From Sphingomonas sp. TREG-RG-20F-R18-01 (GTDB lineage: Bacteria; Pseudomonadota; Alphaproteobacteria; Sphingomonadales; Sphingomonadaceae): a stretch of 64,000 nucleotides of DNA. Positions within the stretch are counted from its first letter, which is position 1, and every line of letters starts with the position of its first letter. Made by a program: the position numbers and the translations under genes. Below are positions 37,821 through 48,736 of the stretch, in pieces. The notes beneath the pieces were generated by a model, which saw only the letters and a program-made list of their open reading frames with translations, did not search any database and had not been told where the DNA came from. The stretch covers positions 864,517-928,516 of the forward strand of contig NZ_JAKNQQ010000002.1 of NCBI RefSeq assembly GCF_022662475.1. Direction: 5' to 3'.

Positions 37821-38768
37821 ATGACCGATCCGTTACCGCCTGAAGAGGCGACGCTGTTCCCCAAGACGGCAGGCGAACGGCTGCGCGAGGCGCGCGAAGC
37901 GTTGGGATTGTCGTTGGCCGAAGTGGCCGCGCGTACCCGTATTCCGGTCCGACAGCTGGAAGCGATCGAGGAGTCGAACTTCGCGGCGCTGCCGTCAATC
38001 ACCTATTCGGTTGGCTTTGCGAAGGCGTATGCCCGCGCCGTCGGCGTCGACGAGGTGGCGATCGGTCGCGACATTCGTGGCACGGTCGACAAGCCCAGCA
38101 CACCCCGCCGGACCGAATATCAGACCTACGAGATCGTCGAGCCCTCCCGGGGGCCGACGCGAGGCTTGGCTTTCGGTGCGTTGATCGCCGCGGTAATCCT
38201 GCTGATCGGCGCCGGGCTGTGGTACGGCACGGCACTGTTCCGCTCCGAGGAAAGCGCGCCTGCCGTATCCACGCCGGTCGCGAATACCGTTCCCGTCGCC
38301 GCGCCCCCGACCGCGCCGATCCCGACGTCGCGGAACGGTCCGGTCGTGCTGACCGCGACCGATGAGGTTTGGCTGAAGGTCTATGATGCTGCGGGCAAGA
38401 CGCTCTACATCGGCACGTTGAAATCCGGCGAAGCCTATACCGTGCCAGGCGATGCGGTAGGCCCGATGATCAACGTCGGCCGGCCGGACAAGCTGCGCGT
38501 GACGGTGGGCGGCCAGCCGATCGCGCCGCTCGGAGACGGCAAGCGGGCGATCAAAGACGTGAAGGTTGACCCCGCCGCGTTGATCGCGCGCGGCGTGGCG
38601 ACACCGGGGAGTACCGCTCCGGCCATCGGCAATGCCGCGGATTCGCCCCAACGGAGCGCTTCGCAACACGCCGTATCGTCGACGGGCGCGGCGCTGAATA
38701 TTGCCGCTCCCGCCGCCGTGGCGCCTGAACCCTCGACGCCGTCGACCGGCGCTACCCCTGCTCCGTGA
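37821..38768 (+). CDS. RodZ-like helix-turn-helix membrane protein
   Basis: 315 residues from ATG 37821, with GGAGG shortly upstream. A cytosolic Cro-type helix-turn-helix (about 16-78; GERLREAREALGLSLAEVAA, RTRIPVRQLEAIEESNF) is followed by a linker, one membrane helix (about 115-137) and a periplasmic part ending in a DUF4115-like domain with EVWLKVYDAAGKTLYIGTLK, SGEAYTVPG and a Pro/Ala-rich tail. This is the RodZ layout; RodZ couples MreB filaments to the wall-elongation machinery. The low-complexity tail is poorly conserved. cpoB, 49 bp downstream, is probably co-transcribed. Orthology to Escherichia coli RodZ is likely but not certain by sequence alone. Confidence 0.82.
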   Translation: MTDPLPPEEATLFPKTAGERLREAREALGLSLAEVAARTRIPVRQLEAIEESNFAALPSITYSVGFAKAYARAVGVDEVAIGRDIRGTVDKPSTPRRTEYQTYEIVEPSRGPTRGLAFGALIAAVILLIGAGLWYGTALFRSEESAPAVSTPVANTVPVAAPPTAPIPTSRNGPVVLTATDEVWLKVYDAAGKTLYIGTLKSGEAYTVPGDAVGPMINVGRPDKLRVTVGGQPIAPLGDGKRAIKDVKVDPAALIARGVATPGSTAPAIGNAADSPQRSASQHAVSSTGAALNIAAPAAVAPEPSTPSTGATPAP

Positions 38769-38817
38769 CATCGACGGTTTGCGCGATGTCTTGTCCTTTT
38801 CTCGCACCGGGGGGTGT

Positions 38818-39834
38818 ATGATGCGCCGTTTTCCAGTTGTTTCGTTCATGGTCGTTGCATCCGCACTGAGCGGTACCCCGGCGGTTGCGCAGTCCAACGT
38901 CGAAGGACGGGTCGGACGTCTCGAGAGTGAAATGCGCGCGGTGCAGCGCAAGGTCTTTCCGGGCGGAGCGGGTGCTTATGTCCAGCCCGACAACACGCCC
39001 GCGCAGGCGCAGACCGTCATTCCCGGGACGCCGGCGGCAAGTCCGGTGGCCGATCTTACCGCACGCGTCGATTCCCTGGAATCGCAGCTTCGCCAGATGA
39101 CGGGTCAGGTCGAGACCAATCAGCACCGGATCGATGTGCTCGAGGGACGGCTCAAGACGATCGAAGCCGATGCGGCCGCCGCGCGCGCCGCCGCGCCGCC
39201 AGCCGCCGCGAGCCCGGGCGGCTTTGGCGATACGTCCGCAGCGCCTTCGACGATGGAGCAGTCTGCCGCCAGTCGCCCCGCGTCGGGGCGATCGCAGTCC
39301 GGTTCGGGCGCGTCGTCCCGTCCGGCGCCCGGCGATGCGAGCGCGCCGACGATGGGAAATCCGACGCGAGGGACGACGGCGGCAACCGCCGATCGTAGCG
39401 GGCAGGTGGCAGCGATCGAGCGGCCGGAAACCGGCGACACGGTCGAGGACACCTATCTCTACGGCTATCGCCTGTGGGCGGCCAAGCTCTACCCGGAGGC
39501 CGAGGCGCAGTTCAAAACGGTGGTCAACAAATACCCCAAGCACAAGCGCGCCAGCTACGCCCAGAACCTGCTCGGCCGTTCGTATCTGGAGGACGGGAAG
39601 CCGTCGCTCGCCAGCCTGGCCTTCTATGATAGCTACAAGACCTGGCCCGATGGCGATCGCGCTCCGGAAAGCCTCTATTATCTCGCGCAGTCGCTGGTGA
39701 AGCTCGACAAACCCGCCGCGCAGGTTTGCAAGGTCTATACCGAGCTGCAGCGCACCTATGGTGCCAAGGTCGATGCCGACCCCAAGATGAAGGCAGGAGT
39801 GGCCAAGGGGCGCGCGGCATCGAACTGTTCGTGA
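38818..39834 (+). CDS. cpoB: Cell division coordinator CpoB (YbgF)
   Basis: 338 residues from ATG 38818 (GGGGG upstream). The signal peptide MMRRFPVVSFMVVASALSGT ends at VAQ. A coiled coil with two helical stretches (NVEGRVGRLESEMRAVQRKV and ADLTARVDSLESQLRQMTGQ) gives the trimerisation segment. A long Ala/Ser/Gly linker leads to TPR-like repeats (about 210-338: YLYGYRLWAAKLYPEAEAQF, QNLLGRSYLEDGKPSLASLA, YYLAQSLVKLDKPAAQVCKV). CpoB links PBP1b activity to Tol-driven outer-membrane constriction. Unusually, the tol-pal genes that generally precede it are absent; the gene follows a RodZ-like gene. The stop is one base from the tilS start. Confidence 0.93.
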   Translation: MMRRFPVVSFMVVASALSGTPAVAQSNVEGRVGRLESEMRAVQRKVFPGGAGAYVQPDNTPAQAQTVIPGTPAASPVADLTARVDSLESQLRQMTGQVETNQHRIDVLEGRLKTIEADAAAARAAAPPAAASPGGFGDTSAAPSTMEQSAASRPASGRSQSGSGASSRPAPGDASAPTMGNPTRGTTAATADRSGQVAAIERPETGDTVEDTYLYGYRLWAAKLYPEAEAQFKTVVNKYPKHKRASYAQNLLGRSYLEDGKPSLASLAFYDSYKTWPDGDRAPESLYYLAQSLVKLDKPAAQVCKVYTELQRTYGAKVDADPKMKAGVAKGRAASNCS

Positions 39835-39835
39835 G

Positions 39836-40870
39836 ATGACCGGCCCCGCGGGGCTCGATCCGACGCAGGTCGCGCGGTTCGCCGCGGATCTGATGCGAAC
39901 CCTCGGCGCGCCGCTCGCGGACCGTGCAACCATCGGCCTGGCGGTGTCGGGCGGCGCCGACAGCATGGCGATGCTGGCGCTGGCGAATAGGGCCTTTCCC
40001 GGTCGCATCTCAGCCGCCACCGTGGATCACGGGTTACGCCAGGCTGCCGTGGAGGAGGCGGCGATGGTGGCGCACTGGTGCGCCACGGCCGCGGTGCCGC
40101 ATCGCACGCTCATTCTGCGGGATGCGATCGGGTCCACCGCGATCCAGGCCACGGCGCGGGCGCTCCGTTATCAGCTGCTGGGGCGTTGGGTGGGGGAAAC
40201 CGGGGCACGCGCCCTCGCGACGGCGCACCATATCGATGATCAGGCCGAGACGTTCCTGATGCGCGCGGTGCGGGGGAGTGGGCCGGCCGGACTTGCCGGC
40301 GTCCGACCGGACCGCCCGCACACGCTGGTCGACGGACCCGCGGGGGCGCCCGATCCGAGTTTTCTGGTCATCCGCCCGTTGCTTGGATGGCGGCGGGCGG
40401 AGTTGCGCGCGATCGTGATGGAGGCGGGAATTCCGTTCGCGGATGATCCGAGCAATGATGACGACCACTTCGAACGGGTGCGCGTGCGCCGCCTGATCGC
40501 AGATACGCCGTGGCTCGACCCCGTCGGAATGGCGCGCGCGGCGAGCCATGCGCGGGAGGCGCAAGACGCGCTGGACGAGACCGCGCAGTGGCTCTGGGGC
40601 GATCGCCGCGTTGCGGAGGGGGGCGACGGTGTGGCTCTGCGGATTGGCGACGTGCCGCGCGCCCTCCAGCGCCTGCTGGTTCGCCGCGCGATCCTGCACG
40701 TCCGCCGATCATGCCGAATCACCCGCCCGGAGTTCGGTCTGTCCACTAATATAGAGCCGTTGCTCGAGTCGCTGGCGGCGGGCGTTTCGGCGACCCAAGG
40801 CGGGGTGATGGGATCAACACGCGGAGGTATCTGGCGATTTCGTCCTGAACCGCCGCGTCGATCGCCCTGA
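39836..40870 (+). CDS. tilS: tRNA(Ile)-lysidine synthase
   Basis: 344 residues. It attaches lysine to C34 of the CAU-anticodon isoleucine tRNA, changing decoding to AUA. The ATP-pyrophosphatase loop is LAVSGGADSMAMLALA (Ser38 to Ser43). AATVDHGLRQAAVEEAAMVA and ATAHHIDDQAETFLMRAVRG are family motifs. The enzyme is on the short side: the C-terminal tRNA-binding domains of the Escherichia coli form are largely missing, as is usual in alphaproteobacteria. It begins one base after cpoB, so it is in the same unit. A weak hydrophilic tail ends RPEPPRRSP. Confidence 0.94.
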   Translation: MTGPAGLDPTQVARFAADLMRTLGAPLADRATIGLAVSGGADSMAMLALANRAFPGRISAATVDHGLRQAAVEEAAMVAHWCATAAVPHRTLILRDAIGSTAIQATARALRYQLLGRWVGETGARALATAHHIDDQAETFLMRAVRGSGPAGLAGVRPDRPHTLVDGPAGAPDPSFLVIRPLLGWRRAELRAIVMEAGIPFADDPSNDDDHFERVRVRRLIADTPWLDPVGMARAASHAREAQDALDETAQWLWGDRRVAEGGDGVALRIGDVPRALQRLLVRRAILHVRRSCRITRPEFGLSTNIEPLLESLAAGVSATQGGVMGSTRGGIWRFRPEPPRRSP

Positions 40871-40951
40871 TCGACGATTCCACCCGGGCGTTCCATTGCC
40901 ATTAATCCTTCTGTGCTTATCTTCTGAGTTCGAGAAAGGTACGATCAACCC

Positions 40952-42904
<1,953 letters not shown>

Positions 42905-42920
42905 CCATCCGTGAGCCATT

Positions 42921-42959
42921 AGGGGCGTCATTCCGGCATCGGGATGGCGCCCCTTTTTT
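42921..42959 (+). terminator. Rho-independent terminator after ftsH
   Basis: A 14-bp stem (42921-42934 with 42941-42954, including two G-U pairs) with the 6-base loop GGCATC ends in CCCCTTTTTT. Confidence 0.92.
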
Positions 42960-43046
42960 ACGTCTGGCGAAGGCTGAAGGCGCTTGGACGCAAAGCACCG
43001 GCGCGCGGTATTTCGTTCGGTCCCGGCGCATGCCACCAGGTTGCGG

Positions 43047-43439
43047 ATGGGCAATCGGTTTTTCGGACGAAGCGTTCTTTACGGGGCGATTTTGGCAACG
43101 ACCGCCTGCGTGCCGGTCGCCGCCATGGCGATGACGGTCGAGGCGTTTCTCGCCGAGGCGAAGGCCCTGCCAGCCAAAGGCGCGCGAGCGACCCGCGCGC
43201 CCAATTTCTCGACGATCCGGGCCGAGATCAAGGCGGCCGCGCAATCGTACCGCGACCAGGTCGAGGCGGATCGCGTTGCCGGACGTCCTCCGCGCAGCTG
43301 TCCGCCGCCGCTGGGCAAGGCTAGGATCGACGCGCGGGCGTTGGTGGCGGATCTCGAAGCGATCCCGCTTGCACGTCGGTCACAGGACGTCGCAACGGCC
43401 TTTGCAGCGATCATGCAACGCCGGTATCCGTGCGGATGA
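43047..43439 (+). CDS. Secreted protein of unknown function
   Basis: 130 residues from ATG 43047 (the frame opens at 42984, but that extension is basic and precedes a natural signal peptide). GRSVLYGAILATTACVPVAA is the export signal. The mature part is helical and basic: VEAFLAEAKALPAKGARATR, then IRAEIKAAAQSYRDQVEADR and a conserved-looking C-terminus with SCPPPLGKARIDARALVADL and MQRRYPCG, where two cysteines may pair. I do not recognise a named family. The stop is four bases from the end of the converging DUF3667 gene. Confidence 0.65.
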   Translation: MGNRFFGRSVLYGAILATTACVPVAAMAMTVEAFLAEAKALPAKGARATRAPNFSTIRAEIKAAAQSYRDQVEADRVAGRPPRSCPPPLGKARIDARALVADLEAIPLARRSQDVATAFAAIMQRRYPCG

Positions 43440-43443
43440 TCGG

Positions 43444-44523
43444 TTATTCCGCGATCAGCCCGAGGATCGCGACGAAAAACAGCAGGCCAGCCAAATAGGC
43501 AGAGAGGACGAGCGCAACCGTCCGCCACAGGGCCCCCAGCCGCCCAAGCCCGTACGCGCCCTTGAGCTGGCGATACATGTGGAAAGGCGGCCCGAACACG
43601 AAAACCGTGCCGATCAGGCCCCCGGGAACCCCGATCGCGCTCAGGATCGTCAGGACGACCGTGCCCATCGTCATCGCCGACAGCGAATAGATCGCGAAGA
43701 TGGCGTGATCATAAGGGCCGACATCGCGCCGGAACGCAAAGAGCAGCCAGATGAAGGGTAGCGAGATGGGGATCAGCGCCCAGCTGAACTTATAGGCGGT
43801 GGACTGCAGCTTGTAGAGGAACAGCTTTGGTTCCTTCAGCGCATGCGTCACGCGTTCGTCGAGCACGGCGTTTCCGCTGTGCACGCTTGTATTCAGGAGG
43901 GGTTGTGAAAAATCGCCTTGGGTCAGCGCCTTGGCCGATTGCAGGCCGCGCTGTGTATCGCGGAGCGCGTTCAGCTTGATGTCGAGCTTTGCCGTGCTCT
44001 GGCCGGTGGCTGCCAGCACCGCCCGCTCGGTCTCGAGCGCCGTGATCTTGCTCGTGGTATCGGCGATATCCCGTTCCAGCCTGGCCGGGGTCAGCGACGC
44101 AGCCTTGCGCTCGGCGCTGCTGTTGCCGCCGATCGGGCCGCCGACGGTCTCGAACGTCGCCACCATCAGGAACACCGAAAACAGGAACAACGCGAGCGGC
44201 GACACGAAGCGCGCGCGCTCGCCCGCGATATAGCGTCGCGTCAGCGCGCCGGGACGCGTGAAGAGCATGGGCAACGTCCGCCAGATCTTCCCTTCGAAAT
44301 GGAAGACGCCGTGGAGCAGATCGTGGCCGATCGAAGCAAGGGTGCGGTGGATATGCTGGGTCTGCCTGCACCGATGGCAGAATTCGCCGGCAAGGCGGGT
44401 TCCGCAATTGAGGCACAACGGCTGGACCGCCGCAGCGGGAACGGCACTCGTTTTGGGGTCGATCGCGTGGGCGACCAGCATTCCTGTCGCCACGTCGCCT
44501 GCCGCCGCAAGGTCTCCCGTCAT
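43444..44523 (-). CDS. DUF3667-like membrane protein with zinc ribbon
   Basis: 359 residues from ATG 44523; the frame stays open further upstream, but that part overlaps pro[19 protein letters not shown] (about residues 37-54) is a CxxC-x8-CxxC zinc ribbon. A DUF3667-like block follows ([40 protein letters not shown]), then a first membrane helix, an amphipathic coiled coil (about 140-205: [20 protein letters not shown]) and three or four more helices near the C-terminus. The family is common in Bacteroidetes and sphingomonads and has no known role. GGGGACGAAGC precedes the start. It diverges from proA with 70 bp between. Confidence 0.82.
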   Translation of the reverse strand: MTGDLAAAGDVATGMLVAHAIDPKTSAVPAAAVQPLCLNCGTRLAGEFCHRCRQTQHIHRTLASIGHDLLHGVFHFEGKIWRTLPMLFTRPGALTRRYIAGERARFVSPLALFLFSVFLMVATFETVGGPIGGNSSAERKAASLTPARLERDIADTTSKITALETERAVLAATGQSTAKLDIKLNALRDTQRGLQSAKALTQGDFSQPLLNTSVHSGNAVLDERVTHALKEPKLFLYKLQSTAYKFSWALIPISLPFIWLLFAFRRDVGPYDHAIFAIYSLSAMTMGTVVLTILSAIGVPGGLIGTVFVFGPPFHMYRQLKGAYGLGRLGALWRTVALVLSAYLAGLLFFVAILGLIAE

Positions 44524-44593
44524 GCTTCGTCCCCGTCTGCGCGGCGCAAATTGGCTTTGCCGCGGTCCCCGATCCCATGATAGCGAGACCGTA

Positions 44594-45862
44594 ATGACCG
44601 ATGCAACCGCTCTCGTCGCAGACCTCGCCCAGCGTGCGCGCGCGGCCGCCCGGATCCTCGCCAGCCTGCCGACCGCCATCAAGGCCGCGGCGCTGCGGCA
44701 GGCAGCCCAAGCGCTGCGGGATGCCGAGGCGAGTATCCTGGCGGCCAATGCCCATGACATGGCGACCGCCGCGGCCACGGGCCTGTCGGCAGCGATGCTC
44801 GATCGTTTGCGCCTCGATTCCGCCCGGGTTCGCGCCATGGCCGACGGGGTCGCCGCGGTCGCTGGGCTGACAGACCCGGTCGGTACGGCAATCGACGAGA
44901 CGACGCGCCCGAACGGGCTGGTTCTGCGCCGGGTCCGCGTGCCGATCGGCGTCATCGGGATCATTTTCGAAAGTCGACCGAACGTGACCGCCGATGCGGC
45001 GGCGCTGGCGGTAATGGCGGGTAACGCGGTGATCCTGCGCGGGGGATCCGAAGCGATCGGGAGCAACCGTGCGATCCACGCGGCGATCGTTGCCGGCCTT
45101 GAAGGCCAGGGCGTACCTGCGGATGCGGTCCAGCTCGTGCAGACGACCGATCGGGCGGCCGTCGGCGCGCTGTTGCAGGCCGACGGATCCGCAGGCGGGG
45201 CGGCAATCGATCTGATCGTTCCGCGTGGTGGCAAGGGGCTCGTCGCGCGGGTTCGGGCCGAGGCGCGGGTGCCGGTGCTCGCGCATCTCGACGGGATCAA
45301 CCACGTCTATGTCGATGCCTCGGCGGACCCGCTGATGGCCGAGGCGATCGTCCGGGATGCCAAGCTTCGGCGCACCGGCGTGTGTGGCGCAATGGAGACG
45401 TTGCTGATCGACCGGGCGTACGGCGATGCCGCCGGGCTGGTTGCCGCACTGTCCGGTGCGGGGTGCGAAGTGCGGCTTGACGACGGCCTGGCACGGCTAC
45501 ACCCGGACTTTCCGCGGGCGACCGACGCGGATTGGGACACGGAATATCTCGAAGCGATCGCGTCGGCTGGCCTGGTCGATGGAGTGGACGGTGCGATCGC
45601 CCATATCCAGCGCCACGGATCGAATCATACGGATGCGATCGTCGCTTCCGATGCGTCCATTGCCGAGCGCTTTCTCGCGGAAGTGGACAGCGCGATCGTG
45701 CTGTGGAACGCCTCGACCCAATTCGCCGACGGTGCCGAATTCGGTCTGGGAGCCGAAATCGGCATCTCGACCGGACGGCTGCATGCCCGGGGCCCCGTCG
45801 CACTGGAAGGCCTGACGACCTACAAATGGGTCGGCTATGGCACCGGGCAGGTGCGCGGTTGA
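44594..45862 (+). CDS. proA: Gamma-glutamyl phosphate reductase
   Basis: 422 residues from ATG 44594 ([20 protein letters not shown]), the normal ProA length. It reduces gamma-glutamyl phosphate to glutamate semialdehyde in proline synthesis. [20 protein letters not shown] and [20 protein letters not shown] are conserved, [15 protein letters not shown] follows, and the catalytic Cys is in [36 protein letters not shown] and [20 protein letters not shown] are C-terminal signatures. The gene for glutamate 5-kinase, proB, is not in the window. nadD follows with an 82-bp gap, and a run of envelope/ribosome genes comes next. Confidence 0.96.
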   Translation: MTDATALVADLAQRARAAARILASLPTAIKAAALRQAAQALRDAEASILAANAHDMATAAATGLSAAMLDRLRLDSARVRAMADGVAAVAGLTDPVGTAIDETTRPNGLVLRRVRVPIGVIGIIFESRPNVTADAAALAVMAGNAVILRGGSEAIGSNRAIHAAIVAGLEGQGVPADAVQLVQTTDRAAVGALLQADGSAGGAAIDLIVPRGGKGLVARVRAEARVPVLAHLDGINHVYVDASADPLMAEAIVRDAKLRRTGVCGAMETLLIDRAYGDAAGLVAALSGAGCEVRLDDGLARLHPDFPRATDADWDTEYLEAIASAGLVDGVDGAIAHIQRHGSNHTDAIVASDASIAERFLAEVDSAIVLWNASTQFADGAEFGLGAEIGISTGRLHARGPVALEGLTTYKWVGYGTGQVRG

Positions 45863-45944
45863 TTGCGAGCAGCGGGTATTGCCCTGCACGACTGGAGATC
45901 AGCGCGGCGGGTTCGACGCGCCGTTCGTCGGCAGTGGGCGTACG

Positions 45945-46556
45945 GTGACCCGCGTCGGTATTCTCGGTGGATCGTTCAATCCCGCGCATGCAGGACATCG
46001 CGCGATCAGTCTTGCCGCGCTTGCCGCATTGGGACTGGACGAAGTGTGGTGGCTGGTGTCGCCCGGCAATCCGCTCAAGGAAGCGCGCGGGGACATGGCG
46101 CCCTTTGCGGCCCGCTTCGCCTCGGCGACACGGATGGCACGGCATGCGCCGATCCGGGTGAGCGCGATCGAGCAACGGATCGGCACGCGCTACACCGTGG
46201 ATACGGTCGCGAAACTGCGGCGGCTGTACCCGAAGACTCGGTTCATCTGGCTGATGGGTTCGGACAATCTGGCGCAGTTCGATCAATGGAAAGGATGGCG
46301 CGACATCGCCCGTCAGGTTCCGATTGCGGTCATCGCGCGTCCGGGGTATGACAGGGATGCTCTCGCGGCCCCCGCGATGGGTTGGTTGCGGCGCGCTCGT
46401 CGGCCCGCACACCAGGCGAAGAACTGGACGCAGTGGAGATTGCCGGCCCTCGTGCTGTTGCGCTTCCGCCCCGACCCGCGCTCCGCGACGCAGCTTCGTG
46501 CTGCCGACCCCGCCTGGCAGCGGCATTTCCTGCCAGATGCTGTCTCTGCTGAATAG
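45945..46556 (+). CDS. nadD: Nicotinate-nucleotide adenylyltransferase
   Basis: 203 residues from a GTG at 45945; the frame opens at 45837, overlapping proA, so the start is provisional. It adenylates nicotinate mononucleotide in NAD synthesis. VGILGGSFNPAHAGHRAISL is the nucleotidyltransferase GGSFNP-x-H motif, WLVSPGNPLKE and GTRYTVDTVAKLRRLYP follow, and FIWLMGSDNLAQFDQWKGWR is the conserved MGxDNL segment. The normal C-terminal ISST motif has diverged (SATQLRAADPAWQR). The next gene, rsfS, starts eight bases later. Confidence 0.92.
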   Translation: MTRVGILGGSFNPAHAGHRAISLAALAALGLDEVWWLVSPGNPLKEARGDMAPFAARFASATRMARHAPIRVSAIEQRIGTRYTVDTVAKLRRLYPKTRFIWLMGSDNLAQFDQWKGWRDIARQVPIAVIARPGYDRDALAAPAMGWLRRARRPAHQAKNWTQWRLPALVLLRFRPDPRSATQLRAADPAWQRHFLPDAVSAE

Positions 46557-46564
46557 GAACCGAC

Positions 46565-46975
46565 TTGGCCTCATCTTCTCCTGTGTATCGCGCGTCCGAA
46601 CCCGATGAGGTCGAGGCGCTGCATCGGCTCGTGCTCGCGTCGCTCGACGACGACCAGGCGGTCGACACCATTTCCATCCCGCTGGCGGGCAAATCGACCA
46701 TTGCCGACTATATGGTGATCGCCAGCGGTCGTTCGACCCGTCAGGTCGCGTCGATGGCGCAGAAGCTGTCCGAGAAGATCAAGGGCGAACTCCGCCGCTC
46801 GACCCGGATCGAAGGCCTGCCGACCGCCGACTGGGTGCTGATCGATGCGGGCGACGTGATCGTCCATCTGTTCCGCCCGGAAGTCCGCAGCTTCTATAAT
46901 CTGGAGCGGATGTGGGCGTTTGGCGACGCGCCTACGCCGCCCGTCGCGCCCGATCCGTTCGGCGCCGAAGCGTAA
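46565..46975 (+). CDS. rsfS: Ribosome silencing factor RsfS
   Basis: 136 residues. It binds L14 of the large subunit and prevents subunit joining in nutrient limitation. ALHRLVLASLDDDQAVDTIS, ADYMVIASGRSTRQVASMAQ, IEGLPTADWVLIDAGDVIVH and LFRPEVRSFYNLERMW are the family motifs in order. The start is a TTG at 46565 preceded by AGGA seven bases away; there is no closer ATG, and a GTG at 46583 would remove six residues. The short Pro-rich tail after ERMW is variable. It follows nadD by eight bases and rlmH is 48 bp downstream. Confidence 0.93.
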   Translation: MASSSPVYRASEPDEVEALHRLVLASLDDDQAVDTISIPLAGKSTIADYMVIASGRSTRQVASMAQKLSEKIKGELRRSTRIEGLPTADWVLIDAGDVIVHLFRPEVRSFYNLERMWAFGDAPTPPVAPDPFGAEA

Positions 46976-47023
46976 AGCGCGCCGTTCGCGTCGCGGCGCG
47001 AACGGTCGGACAGGTGGGGGCCG

Positions 47024-47446
47024 ATGCTGCTGCATATCGTTGCGCGCGGGCGGATCGGGCGAGGGCCCGAGGCCGAACTGGTCGAGCGCTATGTCAAACG
47101 TTTGTCCTGGCCGTACCGGCTGACCGAGCTTCCCGATGTCGGGGGCAAGATGCCCGCGGTCGACCCTGGGACGCGTATCGTGATGCTGGACGAGACGGGG
47201 GTCGTGCTGCCATCGCGAGACATCGCGACAACGCTGGAAAAGTGGCGCGATTCCGGTGTTCGCGAAACTCGCTTCCTGATCGGCGCAGCGGACGGCTTTG
47301 ACGACGTGGCGCGCGCCAGCGCCGACCTCCTGCTCAGCTTTGGTCGCGCGACGTGGCCGCATCTGCTGGCACGCGCGATGTTGGCGGAGCAATTGTGGCG
47401 CGCGACCAGCATTCTTGCCAACCATCCGTATCACCGCGAGGGATGA
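47024..47446 (+). CDS. rlmH: 23S rRNA (pseudouridine-1915 N3) methyltransferase RlmH
   Basis: 140 residues, SPOUT-fold homodimer. It methylates pseudouridine 1915 in helix 69. MLLHIVARGRIGRGPEAELV starts the protein, RIVMLDETGVVLPSRDIATT is the knot strand, and FLIGAADGFDDVARASADLL with the final ATWPHLLARAMLAEQLWRAT and SILANHPYHREG are the SAM and active-site motifs. The usual IGG is IGA here. The stop overlaps the envC-like gene by ATGA, which suggests translational coupling. Confidence 0.96.
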   Translation: MLLHIVARGRIGRGPEAELVERYVKRLSWPYRLTELPDVGGKMPAVDPGTRIVMLDETGVVLPSRDIATTLEKWRDSGVRETRFLIGAADGFDDVARASADLLLSFGRATWPHLLARAMLAEQLWRATSILANHPYHREG

Positions 47447-48630
47447 GCATGCGGGCACGCGCGCGCATGGTTGCGGTCGCGCTCAGCGGGATCGCTGTCG
47501 GCAGCGGCGCGCCCGCGCAACAGTCGATCGATCACCGCGCATTGCTGGCCCGCGCCAAGATCGAATCCGCCGCGGCGGCGGCGCGCTCCATGGCGCTGGA
47601 ACGCCGGGCATCATCGGAGCAGGATCTGGCGCGGCAAGCGCAGGCGCGCGAGGCTGCGGTCGTGGCCCGGATCCAGCAGGCCGAGGCGGATATCGTCGCC
47701 GGGCAGGCACGGGTGGCGATCGTGGATCGCCTGCTCGAGGATCAGCGCGGACGGCTTGCGGAGCAGCAGCAGCCGCTCGCCCGGCTGTTGGCGGCGTTGC
47801 AATCCCTAGCGCGGCGACCGGCCATCATCAGCGTGGTGCAGCCTGGATCGATCGAAGATCTCGTTCACGTTCGTGCCGTGCTGGCCAGCACGCTGCCGGT
47901 AATCCGCGAGAAGACGCAGGGTATCCGTGACGAGGTGGCGCAGACGCGGACGTTGCAGGCGCAGGCCACGCTCGCGGGCCAGGCTCTCTCCAGAAGCCGG
48001 TTCCAACTCGAGGAGCAGCGGCTCGCGCTTACCCGGCTAGAGGCGACGCATCGCGCGCGCGCGCAGGCGCTCGGGCGGGACGCCTTGTTTGAATCGGATC
48101 GCGCGATTGCCCTGGGGGAGACGGCGCGCGACATCGTCGATTCGATGGACCAGGCCGATACCCAGACGGCGACATTGCAACAGCTCGCTGCGCTTCCCGG
48201 ACCCGTTCCACGCCCCTTGCGACCGGGCGCGACCCTGTCGATGGGTCGGGGCGGGTGGGGCGGCGGCGCACCCTATCGCCTGCCGGTCCGGGGTCGGGTC
48301 GTCATCGGGTTCGGCGAACTGTCCGATGCCGGCGTACGATCGCGCGGGCTGACTCTCTCGACGGGGGAAGGGGCGGACATCGTCGCACCTGCGGCGGGCC
48401 GCGTTGCCTTTGCCGGGCCGTTTCGGGGCTATGGGGTCGTCATCATCCTGGATCATGGCGGTGGATGGACGTCGCTCCTGGCGGGACTGGGGCAAGCCAC
48501 GGTCGCGGTCGGCGCGCGCGTCGACCAGGGGGCACGCATCGGCACGGCCGCCTCGGGGCCAGCTGCCCGCATTACCGTCGAACTGCGGCGGCGCGACCGG
48601 CCGGTCGACATGACCCCGCTGCTCGGCTGA
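47443..48630 (+). CDS. EnvC-like murein hydrolase activator with degenerate LytM domain
   Basis: 395 residues from the ATG at 47443 that overlaps the rlmH stop; a second ATG at 47449 is equally plausible. The signal peptide (MVAVALSGIAVGSGAPAQ) exports it. A long coiled coil (about 30-240) holds IDHRALLARAKIESAAAAAR and RDEVAQTRTLQAQATLAGQA. The C-terminal M23-type domain (about 270-395) has DIVAPAAGRVAFAGPFRGYG and VVIILDHGGGWTSLLAGLGQ. The catalytic HxxxD is RSRGLTLSTGE and HxH is SLLAGL, so the zinc site is lost. This is the EnvC state: it activates amidases at the septum and does not cut murein itself. ctpA follows. Confidence 0.9.
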   Translation: MSMRARARMVAVALSGIAVGSGAPAQQSIDHRALLARAKIESAAAAARSMALERRASSEQDLARQAQAREAAVVARIQQAEADIVAGQARVAIVDRLLEDQRGRLAEQQQPLARLLAALQSLARRPAIISVVQPGSIEDLVHVRAVLASTLPVIREKTQGIRDEVAQTRTLQAQATLAGQALSRSRFQLEEQRLALTRLEATHRARAQALGRDALFESDRAIALGETARDIVDSMDQADTQTATLQQLAALPGPVPRPLRPGATLSMGRGGWGGGAPYRLPVRGRVVIGFGELSDAGVRSRGLTLSTGEGADIVAPAAGRVAFAGPFRGYGVVIILDHGGGWTSLLAGLGQATVAVGARVDQGARIGTAASGPAARITVELRRRDRPVDMTPLLG

Positions 48631-48736
48631 TCGCGGTAAGGCTCGTTCCGCTGCGGTTCATGCGTCCTGTGCTTTGACCATGACGTAAACCCGGCTACGG
48701 TGCCTCGATACCCTCTTGCCGTTCGAGTATTCGCCG

